Below are positions 6,235-15,294 of a stretch of DNA of 53,671 nt, piece by piece. The position numbers were made by a program, and so were the translations under genes. A model generated the notes under the pieces. It saw nothing but the letters and a program-made list of their open reading frames with translations. It ran no database searches and was not told where the DNA came from. Origin of the DNA: CAG-791 sp963658695 (GTDB lineage: Bacteria > Bacillota > Clostridia > Lachnospirales > Lachnospiraceae); assembly GCA_963658695.1 (NCBI GenBank), contig CAVKRN010000010.1, positions 1-53,671 on the forward strand. The letters are read 5' to 3'. The first letter of the stretch is position 1; each line of letters begins with the position of its first letter.

Positions 6235-8904
6235 ATGAAGGAACTGTCAAAAACCTACGATCCGAAGGCCATTGAGGACCGGATATATGAGAACTGGGAA
6301 GAGAAGAAGTATTTTCATGCGGAGGTAGATCATTCAAAACTTCCGTTTACCATTGTGATCCCGCCGCCGAACATCACCGGACAGCTGCACATGGGACATG
6401 CACTGGATCAGACCATGCAGGATATTATTATCCGCTTCAAGAGAATGCAGGGCTACAATGCGCTGTGGCAGCCGGGAACGGACCATGCTTCCATTGCAAC
6501 GGAGGTGAAGGTCATCAACGAGCTCAAGAAGAAGGGCATCACGAAGGCGGATCTTGGCCGCGAGGGCTTTCTGGAGAAGTGCTGGGAGTGGCGTGAGGAG
6601 TATGGGCGCCGCATTGTGACGCAGCTGAAGAAGCTGGGCTCCTCTTGCGACTGGGACCGCGAGCGCTTCACCATGGACGAGGGGTGCAACCGTGCGGTGA
6701 CAGAGACCTTTGTGAAGATGCACAAAAAGGGCTGGATTTATAAGGGCAACCGTATCATTAACTGGTGCCCGGTATGCCAGACCTCGATCTCGGATGCAGA
6801 GGTGGAGTACAAGGAGCAGCACAGCCATTTCTGGCACATCAAGTATCCGCTGATTGAGGAAGACGGCACGGTCAGCAAAACGCAGTTCCTGGAGTTTGCT
6901 ACGACACGTCCGGAGACGATGCTGGGTGATACCGCGGTTGCGGTTAATCCCGAGGATGCGCGCTATAAGGATCTGATTGGTAAGAGTGTAATGCTCCCGA
7001 TCGTGAACCGCCCGATCCCGATTGTAGGGGACGAGCATGCAGATCCGGAAGCCGGAACCGGCGTTGTTAAGATCACACCTGCCCATGACCCGAATGACTT
7101 CGAGGTTGGAAAGCGGCATGATCTTCCGGTGATCAACATTCTCAATGATGATGCGACCGTGAATGAGAATGGCGGCAAGTACCAGGGAATGGATCGTTAT
7201 GCGGCCCGGGATGCCATCGTGAAGGAACTGGATGATATGGGCCTTCTGGTGGAGATTGAGGATCTGACCCATAACGTAGGAACTCATGACCGGTGCGGCA
7301 CCACGGTAGAGCCCATGGTGAAGGAACAGTGGTTCGTGAAGATGGACCAGCTGATCCAGCCGGCAGTGAAGGCAGTAGAGGACGGCGAAATCCAGCTCAT
7401 TCCCAAGAGCATGGAGAAGACCTATTACAACTGGACGAATAACATCAAGGACTGGTGCATTTCCCGTCAGCTTTGGTGGGGACACCGGATTCCTGCCTGG
7501 TACTGCGATGAGTGCGGTGAGACCATTGTGGACACCACTGCACCGCAGAAGTGCCCGAAGTGCGGCTCGGAGAAGCTGCATCAGGATCCGGATACACTGG
7601 ACACGTGGTTTTCTTCTGCTTTGTGGCCTTTTGAGACCCTTGGCTGGCCGGAGGAAACGGAGGATCTTAAGTATTTTTATCCTACAGACGTGCTGGTGAC
7701 CGGCTATGACATCATCTTCTTCTGGGTAATCCGCATGATCTTCTCCGGATACGAGCAGATGGGAGAGCGCCCGTTTAAGACGGTGTTGTTCCACGGATTG
7801 GTACGGGACTCCCAGGGACGAAAGATGTCCAAGTCTCTCGGAAACGGTATCGATCCTCTGGAGATCATTGATAAGTACGGCGCAGATGCTCTTCGCCTGA
7901 CGCTGATTACCGGCAATGCACCCGGCAATGATATGCGGTTCTACATTGAGCGTGTGGAGAACAGCCGGAATTTTGCCAATAAGATCTGGAATGCAACGCG
8001 TTTCATCATGATGAACGTGGAAGAGGGACAGGAGGCAGATGCCGGTGTGATGCCGGAGCACCTGCAGCCGGAGGATCAGTGGATCCTTTCCCGTTTCAAC
8101 AGCATTGTCCGGGATGTTACAGAGAACATGGAGAAGTTCGAGCTAGGCATTGCCGTGCAGAAGGTCTATGACTTTATCTGGGGCGAATTCTGCGACTGGT
8201 ACATCGAGATGGTAAAGCCTCGCCTGTACCGCACGGATGATGCAGGCGGCAAGAATGCGGCACTTTGGACACTGCAGACGGTCCTGATCGGAAGCTTAAA
8301 GCTACTGCATCCGTTCATGCCGTTTATTACGGAGGAAATTTTCACGACCGTACAGACCAAGGAGCCTTCCATCATGATTTCCTCCTGGCCGAAGTGGAGA
8401 GAGGATTTCTCGTTCCCGGAGCAGGAGAAGGACATTGAAATGATCAAGGATGCCGTTTCCGGCATTCGCAAGATGCGCAGCGACCGAAATGTAGCGCCTT
8501 CCCGGAAGTCGAAGGTGTTTGTTGTCTCCGATAACGATAAGACGCTGGATGTGTTCCGCAAGGATCAGCTGTTCTTCGAGACGCTGGCATATGCAAACGA
8601 AGTGGTTCTGCAGAAGGACCAGACAGGAATTCCGGAAGGCGCAGTGTCGGTTATTGAGCCGTTTGCAACCTTCTTTATTCCGATGCAGGATCTGATGGAC
8701 ATTTCCGCAGAGATTGAGCGGCTGACCAAGGAACTGGCACGACTCTCCGGCGAGCTGACCCGTTCGGAGAAGATGCTGTCCAACGAGCGGTTCCTTGCCA
8801 AGGCACCGCAGGCCAAGATCGACGAAGAAAAGGAAAAACAGGAGAATTACCGCCTCCAGTATGCGTCGGTAGACGCAATGCTGCAGCAGATGAAGGCTCT
8901 TTGA
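6235..8904 (+). CDS. valS: Valyl-tRNA synthetase
   Basis: Class I synthetase that charges tRNA-Val, cytoplasmic, 889 aa, the usual bacterial ValRS length. The HIGH box is HMGH in PPNITGQLHMGHAL near the N-terminus and the KMSKS loop is GRKMSKSLGN. The CP1 editing domain lies between, with the insert WCPVCQ and a second CxxC pair (CDECGE...CPKCG). A C-terminal coiled-coil arm (about 825-889, starting near DISAEIERLTKELARL) is typical of ValRS. ATG 6235 (MKELSKTYDPKAIEDR) has GGGAG 9 nt upstream and matches usual ValRS N-termini; an upstream GTG at 6211 lies within the hairpin and is rejected. No T-box is visible, although valS is often T-box controlled in Firmicutes. Confidence 0.97.
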   Translation: MKELSKTYDPKAIEDRIYENWEEKKYFHAEVDHSKLPFTIVIPPPNITGQLHMGHALDQTMQDIIIRFKRMQGYNALWQPGTDHASIATEVKVINELKKKGITKADLGREGFLEKCWEWREEYGRRIVTQLKKLGSSCDWDRERFTMDEGCNRAVTETFVKMHKKGWIYKGNRIINWCPVCQTSISDAEVEYKEQHSHFWHIKYPLIEEDGTVSKTQFLEFATTRPETMLGDTAVAVNPEDARYKDLIGKSVMLPIVNRPIPIVGDEHADPEAGTGVVKITPAHDPNDFEVGKRHDLPVINILNDDATVNENGGKYQGMDRYAARDAIVKELDDMGLLVEIEDLTHNVGTHDRCGTTVEPMVKEQWFVKMDQLIQPAVKAVEDGEIQLIPKSMEKTYYNWTNNIKDWCISRQLWWGHRIPAWYCDECGETIVDTTAPQKCPKCGSEKLHQDPDTLDTWFSSALWPFETLGWPEETEDLKYFYPTDVLVTGYDIIFFWVIRMIFSGYEQMGERPFKTVLFHGLVRDSQGRKMSKSLGNGIDPLEIIDKYGADALRLTLITGNAPGNDMRFYIERVENSRNFANKIWNATRFIMMNVEEGQEADAGVMPEHLQPEDQWILSRFNSIVRDVTENMEKFELGIAVQKVYDFIWGEFCDWYIEMVKPRLYRTDDAGGKNAALWTLQTVLIGSLKLLHPFMPFITEEIFTTVQTKEPSIMISSWPKWREDFSFPEQEKDIEMIKDAVSGIRKMRSDRNVAPSRKSKVFVVSDNDKTLDVFRKDQLFFETLAYANEVVLQKDQTGIPEGAVSVIEPFATFFIPMQDLMDISAEIERLTKELARLSGELTRSEKMLSNERFLAKAPQAKIDEEKEKQENYRLQYASVDAMLQQMKAL

Positions 8905-8954
8905 CGGGAGCAGGCAAGGTGGGATGATCCGGGATACCACAGCAGGTAGAACAG

Positions 8955-9131
8955 ATGATTAATTTTGACGAAGAGATTAAGAAATTCCATCCGAGTCTGG
9001 AAATCAATGATGTCGAGAATGCCATTTACAACCAGGACATGAAGGACATGGTTGATGTCATGCTCAAGATGACGAAGGACGGTGTGTACGGGGCAGAGAG
9101 CTCTCCGGCTCATGCAATGAGGATGATGTAG
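8955..9131 (+). CDS. Small acidic protein of unknown function (58 aa)
   Basis: A short ORF starting MINFDEEIKKFHPSLEIND and ending MRMM, directly before the zinc-ribbon/TPR gene (2 nt between stop and next ATG) and 50 nt after valS. The sequence is amphipathic and acidic with regular hydrophobic spacing (VENAIYNQDMKDMVDVML), which looks like genuine protein. The tight spacing suggests co-transcription with both neighbours. No known domain is recognised and no function is proposed. Confidence 0.7.
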   Translation: MINFDEEIKKFHPSLEINDVENAIYNQDMKDMVDVMLKMTKDGVYGAESSPAHAMRMM

Positions 9132-9133
9132 GC

Positions 9134-10867
9134 ATGTATTGCTACAAATGCGGCTGCGAGCTCAACAAGACGGATCATTGTCCGAATTGCGGGGCGGATG
9201 TAGCGACCTATAAGAAAATCATATATACGTCCAATGAGCTGTACAATGACGGATTGCAGAAGGCGTCGGTGCGGGATCTGTCCGGCGCCATTTTATCCCT
9301 GAAGAACAGTCTGTGGTTCAATAAGGACAATCTGGATGCCCGGAACCTTCTGGGATTGGTCTATTATGAAATCGGCGAGACGGTGGCTGCTCTTTCGGAA
9401 TGGGTGATTTCCAAGAACATCAATGACGAACGGGTGCACCGTAAGAATAATCTGGGCGCCGATTATCTGGCACAGGTGCAGGCCAGCAAGCAGACCATGG
9501 ACAATCTGGACGCATCCATTGCACGTTACAATCATGCATTGGAATGCTGCTATTCCGGCAATCTGGATGTGGCTGTCCTGCAGCTTAAAAAGGTGCTGTC
9601 GGTCAATCCCAAGTATCTTCGCGCACGGCAGCTTCTGGCACTTCTTTATATTGAGAGCGGCCAGCACAAGAAGGCTGCAAGGGAGCTTCAGCGCTGTCTG
9701 GCGCTGGACGGGAGCAATACAACGACGCTGCGCTACCTTCAGGAGGTAAGCTCGAAACTTGCGCCGGAGGGTTCGGGAAGTGCGTCTTCGAGCCGGGCAA
9801 ACGTCCGTACCGTGAAGACGGCAAGTCTTGGGGATACCGCTCAGACTGCGGGGAAGAAACAAGGCGGCCGAAATAAAAAGCCGAAAATCGGCAGCGTCAT
9901 CTCCTATACAGCAGGAAATGAGACAATCATTCAGCCGGTCAATGCAAGGAACCCCGGGGTGGACGGCTTTGGACTTCCGTCCTGGATCTACGGCGGCGTG
10001 ATCGGACTGCTCGTGGGCGCGGCCATCGTGGCTTTTCTGATTATGCCGACAAGAGTGCAGTCCATCCGTTCGGATGCGCAGAACCAGATTCGCGAGGTTT
10101 CAGCGGAGTCGGACCAGAAGGATGCACAGCTTACGGACCTTCAAAGCCAGCTGGACACCGTGACAGCGGATCTGCAGGCATTGCAGGAGCAGCAGGCCAA
10201 GACCGAAGCCGGCGAAGACAGCACGTCGAAGAGTAATGCGCTCATGAAGAGTGCCGCTTTCTACATTGAAGATTCAGTACAGGTGCAGGATGCAGCAGAT
10301 GCACTGGCGCAGATTGATCCGGAGACGGCAACGGAGGATATGTCGGATGAGTTTGTGAAGCTCTACAACGATTTGTATCCTTTGCTGCGCGCACAGATTC
10401 TGCAGTCTCTTGCAGATTCCGGAATCAAGGCCTATGAGGCAGATACGCCGGATTATGAGACGGCGGCTGCGGATCTGGAAAAGGCGAATCAGTTCGAGAA
10501 CGCGGACAATCTGGGACAGACATGGCCGCAAAGGCAATATTATCTGGCAGATTCGTATTATCAGCTGTATCTTGCAGCAGAGGATAAGACGGCCTTGGCA
10601 GAGAATATCACCAAAGCCAGAGATGTTATAACCAATCTGGCGGACAAGTATCCGGATTCGGATTACACGCAGAGAGCCAATACGCTGCTGACACAGCTTC
10701 CGGACGTGCAGGGTGGTACACAGACCTCGGCTGGCACAGCGCAGTCGGATGCCTCGGATGCGACTGGAACGACGCAGACAGCGGAAAGCGGTCAGACGAC
10801 GGGGACCGGCCAGGTGGCAGGAACGGCTGCAGAAGGAACCGGCACTGCGGATAACAGCAACGGCTAA
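9134..10867 (+). CDS. Zinc-ribbon, TPR and transmembrane protein
   Basis: A 577-aa multi-part protein. Residues 3-19 form a zinc ribbon (Cys3, Cys6, Cys16, Cys19). Residues about 35-210 contain TPR-like helical repeats such as DLSGAILSLKNSLWFNKDN and NLDVAVLQLKKVLSVNPK. A basic linker leads to one transmembrane helix at about 284-304 (WIYGGVIGLLVGAAIVAFLI), then a coiled coil (about 310-360), further TPR-like helices (about 370-510) and a Thr/Gly/Gln-rich low-complexity tail. Topology inferred: zinc ribbon and first TPR block in the cytoplasm, the rest outside. Likely an envelope scaffold; partner unknown. It follows the 58-aa ORF by 2 nt. Confidence 0.85.
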   Translation: MYCYKCGCELNKTDHCPNCGADVATYKKIIYTSNELYNDGLQKASVRDLSGAILSLKNSLWFNKDNLDARNLLGLVYYEIGETVAALSEWVISKNINDERVHRKNNLGADYLAQVQASKQTMDNLDASIARYNHALECCYSGNLDVAVLQLKKVLSVNPKYLRARQLLALLYIESGQHKKAARELQRCLALDGSNTTTLRYLQEVSSKLAPEGSGSASSSRANVRTVKTASLGDTAQTAGKKQGGRNKKPKIGSVISYTAGNETIIQPVNARNPGVDGFGLPSWIYGGVIGLLVGAAIVAFLIMPTRVQSIRSDAQNQIREVSAESDQKDAQLTDLQSQLDTVTADLQALQEQQAKTEAGEDSTSKSNALMKSAAFYIEDSVQVQDAADALAQIDPETATEDMSDEFVKLYNDLYPLLRAQILQSLADSGIKAYEADTPDYETAAADLEKANQFENADNLGQTWPQRQYYLADSYYQLYLAAEDKTALAENITKARDVITNLADKYPDSDYTQRANTLLTQLPDVQGGTQTSAGTAQSDASDATGTTQTAESGQTTGTGQVAGTAAEGTGTADNSNG

Positions 10868-10960
10868 CCACATCGAGGTATTCCGAAGGAACATTGAGGT
10901 GCAGGGGCTCAACAGATACACTTGAAAAGTGACGTACGAAGCAGATCCTGGATGGTGGCA

Positions 10961-10991
10961 GGGCGCACCTTGAGCGGTGCGCCCTTTGTTG
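10961..10991 (+). terminator. Rho-independent terminator
   Basis: Perfect stem GGGCGCACC / GGTGCGCCC with loop TTGAGC, followed by TTTGTTG. It ends the valS to zinc-ribbon/TPR unit. Confidence 0.8.
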
Positions 10992-11019
10992 TAAGCAGCT
11001 TTGGGATAAGAGTTAAAAA

Positions 11020-11262
11020 ATGAAACAGCGTGAAATGGAATTTAAGATGGAGCGGCCGGGGCTCTTGAAGGAAGGCGATGCGGTGACGGTTTCGGAAGGA
11101 CTTCTCCCCAGTAACTACTACTATACCATTGATCCGTCTCTTGCCATGAGCGGCAACATTCCTTTCCCGCAGCGGCTGCATGCCTCGAAGGGTGTGGTAC
11201 AGTCTGTAATCGAAAACGAACGCGGCTACTATGTAACCGTCCTGTTTCAGGAAGAGGAATGA
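11020..11262 (+). CDS. Conserved-looking hypothetical protein (80 aa)
   Basis: A small soluble protein with a compact beta-rich appearance (GDAVTVSEGLLPSNYYYTID, GVVQSVIENERGYYVTVLF). No transmembrane or signal segment. It sits between a terminator and the EamA transporter gene, 15 nt upstream of the latter. The ribosome binding site is weak (GGATAAG), and ATG at 11038 or 11047 are alternative starts. The sequence has the character of a real protein rather than a shadow frame, and no opposing ORF is convincing. Function unknown; possibly a small beta-barrel regulatory or adaptor protein, but that is only a guess from its pattern. Confidence 0.65.
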   Translation: MKQREMEFKMERPGLLKEGDAVTVSEGLLPSNYYYTIDPSLAMSGNIPFPQRLHASKGVVQSVIENERGYYVTVLFQEEE

Positions 11263-11277
11263 GCCGCATACCAGGAG

Positions 11278-12312
11278 ATGAATGTGAAGAAGACACAGGC
11301 AACAGAAGGAATGAAAACAGCATCCGACATGCCGGATGCTGCGCTTACTGCCGGTAAAATGCCGCTGCGAAATGCCATGTATTGTTTCCTTGGAGCGCTG
11401 ATCTGGGGAACGGCTTTTGTGGCGCAGCAGGTTGGCGGGGATGAGATTCCGGCGCTGGCCTTCGTGGGACAGCGCTTTTTGATGGGATGCATTGTGCTGC
11501 TGCCGCTGGTGGCAATGCGAAAAAGAGCCCGGAAACGGCGCAGAGACCAGGGGGATTTGCATGCACAGGAGCCGGATCACAAACAGGCGGTGATTGGCGG
11601 CCTTGTCTGCGGGACCGCATTGATGGTGGCGTCGGTTTTGCAGCAGGCGGCCATTGCGCATGTTGCCGTTGGTAAGGCCGGTTTTTTAACTGCACTGTAC
11701 ATCATCATGGTGCCGCTATTATCATTAATATTTACCAGACGATCCAGTGCGAAAGTATGGATTGCCGCGGTGATTGCAGCGGCGGGACTGTATTGTCTGT
11801 GCAGCAAGGCCGGGGAGCGTTTTAGCATCGGTCCGTGGGAGCTGATGCTTCTTGGGTGTGCACTTGCCTTTTCGATTCAGATCATGAGCGTGGATTACTT
11901 TGCAGTTCGGACCGATGGCGTAGAATTGGCGTGTATACAGTTTCTGGTGACCGGACTTTTGGGGACTGCGGCGGCAGCTTTGCATGGTGAATTGCCGATG
12001 CAGAGCGTTTCGACGCAAGCGCTACTGTCACTGTGCTATGCGGGGATTTTCTCCAGCGGCATTGCGTATACGCTGCAGGTGGTCGGGCAAAAGGGTGCGG
12101 ATCCTGCCATCGCGTCCTTGATCATGTCCCTGGAATCGGTAATCAGTGCGGTTTCCGGATTCTTTTTACTGCACCAGGCGCTTTCGGCGCGGGAACTGGT
12201 GGGATGCGTACTAATGTCCGGAGCCATTGTGCTGGTACAGATGCCGCTAAAAAGGAAAAGCGTGCATTATACAGAAACCGGCGAAGCGTGCGGAGAAACG
12301 GAAGAGGAATGA
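11278..12312 (+). CDS. EamA/DMT-family transporter
   Basis: A 344-aa inner-membrane protein with about ten hydrophobic helices in two EamA-type halves. The first half begins with LGALIWGTAFVAQQVG, a typical EamA opening, and the second around MLLGCALAFSIQIMSVDYFA. Such proteins export amino acids, purines or other metabolites; the substrate here cannot be told. The N-terminal 28 residues before the first helix are polar, so a later start (11311 or 11359) is possible. A basic cytoplasmic loop (RKRARKRRRDQ) separates helices 2 and 3. The stop overlaps the next gene start as ATGA (12309-12312). Confidence 0.88.
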   Translation: MNVKKTQATEGMKTASDMPDAALTAGKMPLRNAMYCFLGALIWGTAFVAQQVGGDEIPALAFVGQRFLMGCIVLLPLVAMRKRARKRRRDQGDLHAQEPDHKQAVIGGLVCGTALMVASVLQQAAIAHVAVGKAGFLTALYIIMVPLLSLIFTRRSSAKVWIAAVIAAAGLYCLCSKAGERFSIGPWELMLLGCALAFSIQIMSVDYFAVRTDGVELACIQFLVTGLLGTAAAALHGELPMQSVSTQALLSLCYAGIFSSGIAYTLQVVGQKGADPAIASLIMSLESVISAVSGFFLLHQALSARELVGCVLMSGAIVLVQMPLKRKSVHYTETGEACGETEEE

Positions 12313-13403
12313 GGCGGAACAATCAGCAAATGGGTGACAGCAGAAGATGGCGCCGGGTGGCTTTGCGGAACCTGACAGCCGCTTGTTGTGCATTTATCCT
12401 GCAAGGATGCAGTGCGGCACCCGGTGTAACACAGACGGAGCAGACCGGCAGCAGTGAATCTCTCCTCTTGGCCGGCAGCTATCAGGAGGCGGCGGACCTT
12501 CTGCAGGCGGCGGTTGACGGCGGAGAGGATACGGAAGAGAATTACCGTCAGCTGGGCATTGCCTATATGGGCCTTGGGAACTACGAAAAAGCAGCCCAGG
12601 CATTGGAGAAAGCCATTCAGGAATCCGGCATTGTACCGACGGAAACGGAATATGACATCAATTATTACCTCGGCTCCTGCTATGATAAGCTTGGAAACTA
12701 TGAAGAGGCACTGAAGATCTACGATGCCATTGTGACCATGAAGCCGAAGGACGCGGATGCGCTCCAGATGCGGGGCGGCGTCTTGATGCAGATGGGCGAT
12801 ACTGAGGGAATGCAGCGGGACTTCACCAAGGCACTTTCTCTGGAACCTTCCGATTATGACCGGCTTCTTACCATCTACCTTGCGATGTCAGAGAACGGCT
12901 ATGAGGAGGAAGGCAGGCAGTATTTGCAGGATGCGCTGGACAAAGCGGGAGAGAGTATGTCCCAATACGACCGGGGGCGCATCGCCTACTACGCCGGTGA
13001 TTATGAGACCGCCCGTACCAATTTGGAACAGCTTCCCACCAATTCGGATGAGAAGACCGTGCTGATGCTGGGACGCACCTATGAGGCATTGGGGGATTAT
13101 AACTATGCAACCAATGTCTATAAAACGTGGATTGCATCGGGCACAAGCTCGGCAGAGATCTACAACCAGCTGGGGTTGTGCTGCATGAAAACCGGCGATT
13201 ACAGCTCGGCGCTGGAAGCTTTTCAAAACGGGAAGGAACTGGGAACCAGTGAGGCACTGCAGAGTCTTTCCTTTAACGAAATCGTGGCCTATGAACGGCT
13301 TGGTCAGTTTGACGAAGCGAGGACACTGATGGAAGCCTACCGCAGTGCGTATCCGGGGGATGAGAACGCTGCCAGGGAGGAGATTTTTCTGAAGACAAGG
13401 TAG
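12309..13403 (+). CDS. TPR-repeat lipoprotein
   Basis: 364 aa. The N-terminus is basic (MRRNNQQMGDSRRWRR), followed by a hydrophobic segment and a lipobox-like ILQGC with Cys34, so the mature protein is predicted to be lipid-anchored on the outer face of the membrane. The rest consists of successive TPR units, for example YRQLGIAYMGLGNYEKAAQ, YLGSCYDKLGNYEEALKIY and YNQLGLCCMKTGDYSSAL. ATG 12309 overlaps the EamA stop (ATGA), giving translational coupling; ATG 12330 is an alternative. TPR lipoproteins usually scaffold envelope complexes; the partner is unknown. Gln at the lipobox -2 position is slightly unusual. Confidence 0.82.
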   Translation: MRRNNQQMGDSRRWRRVALRNLTAACCAFILQGCSAAPGVTQTEQTGSSESLLLAGSYQEAADLLQAAVDGGEDTEENYRQLGIAYMGLGNYEKAAQALEKAIQESGIVPTETEYDINYYLGSCYDKLGNYEEALKIYDAIVTMKPKDADALQMRGGVLMQMGDTEGMQRDFTKALSLEPSDYDRLLTIYLAMSENGYEEEGRQYLQDALDKAGESMSQYDRGRIAYYAGDYETARTNLEQLPTNSDEKTVLMLGRTYEALGDYNYATNVYKTWIASGTSSAEIYNQLGLCCMKTGDYSSALEAFQNGKELGTSEALQSLSFNEIVAYERLGQFDEARTLMEAYRSAYPGDENAAREEIFLKTR

Positions 13404-13417
13404 GAATGAGGCTTGCC

Positions 13418-13508
13418 TTGCATAGGAAAAGCGCCATGAAGTATAGTATAGTGATAACAATTCGGAGCCAAAGAGAAGTTTTGCATGCGTAATTTTGCAA
13501 AGGGCTCC
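13418..13508 (+). promoter_or_regulatory. Candidate promoter and leader hairpin of the pyrFE-pur block
   Basis: TTGCAT (13418-13423), 18-bp spacer, TATAGT (13442-13447; a second TATAGT overlaps at 13447). The untranslated leader contains GGAGCC (13464-13469) pairing with GGCTCC (13503-13508). The PyrR binding-loop sequence was looked for and not seen. Confidence 0.5.
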
Positions 13509-13558
13509 GGGTAGCTATGTATGGGCCGCAGATGAGCTGCGACATAGAAAGGACAGCA

Positions 13559-14497
13559 ATGATCAGTCAATTGATTCAAAAGATTCAGGAAAAAAACGCA
13601 CCGGTGGTAGTGGGCTTGGATCCACAGATGAACTTTCTGCCTGAAATTCTGCTTCGGGATGCAGAGCGGCATGTGGATGACACCGTCTATGACGAGGATC
13701 TTGGCATCGCGGCAGAGGCAATCTGGCACTTTAATAAAGAGATCATCGATGCGGTGGCAGATCTTGTTCCTGCTGTTAAGCCGCAGATCGCCATGTACGA
13801 GCAGTTTGGCATTCCGGGACTGATGACCTACTGGAGAACCGTTCGGTACTGCCAGGAAAAGGGCCTTATCGTTATCGGGGATGTGAAGCGCGGCGACATC
13901 GGTTCTACGTCCGAGGCCTATGCCCGGGCGCATCTTGGCCGGGTTGAGATCGGTCGGCACCGCGTAAAGGTGTTCGGAGAGGATTTTGCGACCGTGAACC
14001 CTTACCTTGGAACCGACGGCATCAAGCCCTTTATTGATGTTTGCAATCAGGAAAATAAGGGCATCTTCGTTCTTGTCAAGACGTCCAATCCCTCCAGCGG
14101 AGAGTTCCAGGATATTAAGACACAGGATGGGCGTCCGATGTATGAAGTGGTCGGCGAGAAGGTCCGTGAGTGGGGCGAGACATCTATGGATGGGCAGTAC
14201 AGCAATGTGGGCGCCGTAGTAGGAGCAACCTATCCGGAGCAGGCAAAGGTTCTTCGTGAGCTGATGCCGCATACTTTCATTCTGGCGCCGGGGTATGGTG
14301 CGCAGGGAGCAACGGCCAAGGATCTGTCCGGATTTTTCGATAAGGACGGCGTAGGCGCCATTGTTAACTCTTCCCGCGGCATCATTGCGGCATACAAGAA
14401 GGACAAATACGCTAAATACGGGGAAGAGCGCTTCGCAGATGCGGCACGCGCGGCGACCATTGATATGATCGAGGATCTTCGGTCGGTATTGGCATAA
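13559..14497 (+). CDS. pyrF: Orotidine 5'-phosphate decarboxylase, type 2
   Basis: Last step of UMP synthesis, OMP to UMP plus CO2. The catalytic Asp-x-Lys-x-x-Asp motif is seen as GDVKRGDIGSTSEAYA, and the phosphate-binding loop as APGYGAQGATA. At 312 aa with the long segment between these motifs it belongs to the type 2 (about 300-aa) PyrF family rather than the 230-aa type. ATG 13559 (MISQLIQKIQEKNAPVVVGL) has GAAAGGA 6 nt upstream; the in-frame ATG 13517 lacks one. It leads the pyrF-pyrE pair, and pathway mates carAB lie at 31.9 kb. Confidence 0.96.
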   Translation: MISQLIQKIQEKNAPVVVGLDPQMNFLPEILLRDAERHVDDTVYDEDLGIAAEAIWHFNKEIIDAVADLVPAVKPQIAMYEQFGIPGLMTYWRTVRYCQEKGLIVIGDVKRGDIGSTSEAYARAHLGRVEIGRHRVKVFGEDFATVNPYLGTDGIKPFIDVCNQENKGIFVLVKTSNPSSGEFQDIKTQDGRPMYEVVGEKVREWGETSMDGQYSNVGAVVGATYPEQAKVLRELMPHTFILAPGYGAQGATAKDLSGFFDKDGVGAIVNSSRGIIAAYKKDKYAKYGEERFADAARAATIDMIEDLRSVLA

Positions 14498-14613
14498 AAG
14501 GTGGCTGCCTGCAGGCAGAAAGTTTCCATTGAATTGTCTGGTGTTAACAAAGAGAAGGATGCGAAGTATACCGGCATTGTGCCGGAAGAGATTTACTGGA
14601 AAGGAATCGATTC

Positions 14614-15294
14614 ATGGAGCAGTACAAACAGGAATTCATTGATTTTATGCTGGAATCCAAGGTCCTGAAATTCGGTGATTTCACGCTCAAGAGCGGAAGA
14701 AAGTCTCCGTTTTTCATGAATGCAGGGGCATACCAGAACGGTACGCAGCTCTCCCGGCTCGGCGAGTATTATGCGCGTGCCATCCATGACACCTATGGAC
14801 TGGAGTTTGACGTTCTTTTCGGACCTGCGTATAAAGGAATTCCGCTGGCGGTTGCGACGGTAATGGCAATCAGCCGCCTTTACGGAAAGGACATCCGCTA
14901 TTGTGCAAACCGCAAGGAGGTGAAGGATCATGGAGATACCGGCATCCTTCTGGGCAGCAAGCTTGCGGACGGTGACCGCGTGGTGATCATTGAGGATGTG
15001 ACAACCTCCGGGGCATCCATGGCGGAGACGGTGCCGATCCTGCGCGCACAGGCAAAGGTGGAGATTCTGGGACTGATGGTTTCTTTGAATCGCATGGAGG
15101 TCGGCCAGGAAGGAAAGGTGTCCGCACTGGATGAGATTAAGGCTAAATACGGATTCCCGGCAGGCGCCATTGTAACCATGGAGGATGTTATTTCCTATCT
15201 GGGAGAACCGAGAAATGGGGAGGCACAGGCCTTCCTGACGGATGAGCTGAAGGCGGCACTTAACGATTACTACGCACAGTATGGAGTACACTAA
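14614..15294 (+). CDS. pyrE: Orotate phosphoribosyltransferase
   Basis: Converts orotate and PRPP to OMP, the step before PyrF. The PRPP-binding motif is VVIIEDVTTSGAS and the flexible loop includes YCANRKEVKDHGD. 226 aa, the normal length. An N-terminal block with FTLKSGRKSPFFMNAG is typical of PyrE. ATG 14614 is preceded by GGAAAGGAA. It follows pyrF by 116 nt and is followed without gap by the small membrane-protein gene, so these are probably one operon. Confidence 0.97.
   Translation: MEQYKQEFIDFMLESKVLKFGDFTLKSGRKSPFFMNAGAYQNGTQLSRLGEYYARAIHDTYGLEFDVLFGPAYKGIPLAVATVMAISRLYGKDIRYCANRKEVKDHGDTGILLGSKLADGDRVVIIEDVTTSGASMAETVPILRAQAKVEILGLMVSLNRMEVGQEGKVSALDEIKAKYGFPAGAIVTMEDVISYLGEPRNGEAQAFLTDELKAALNDYYAQYGVH

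Noticed and set aside
6334..8061. 575-codon minus-strand frame inside valS
   Set aside because: Antisense to intact valS, no ribosome binding site and no domain-like sequence.
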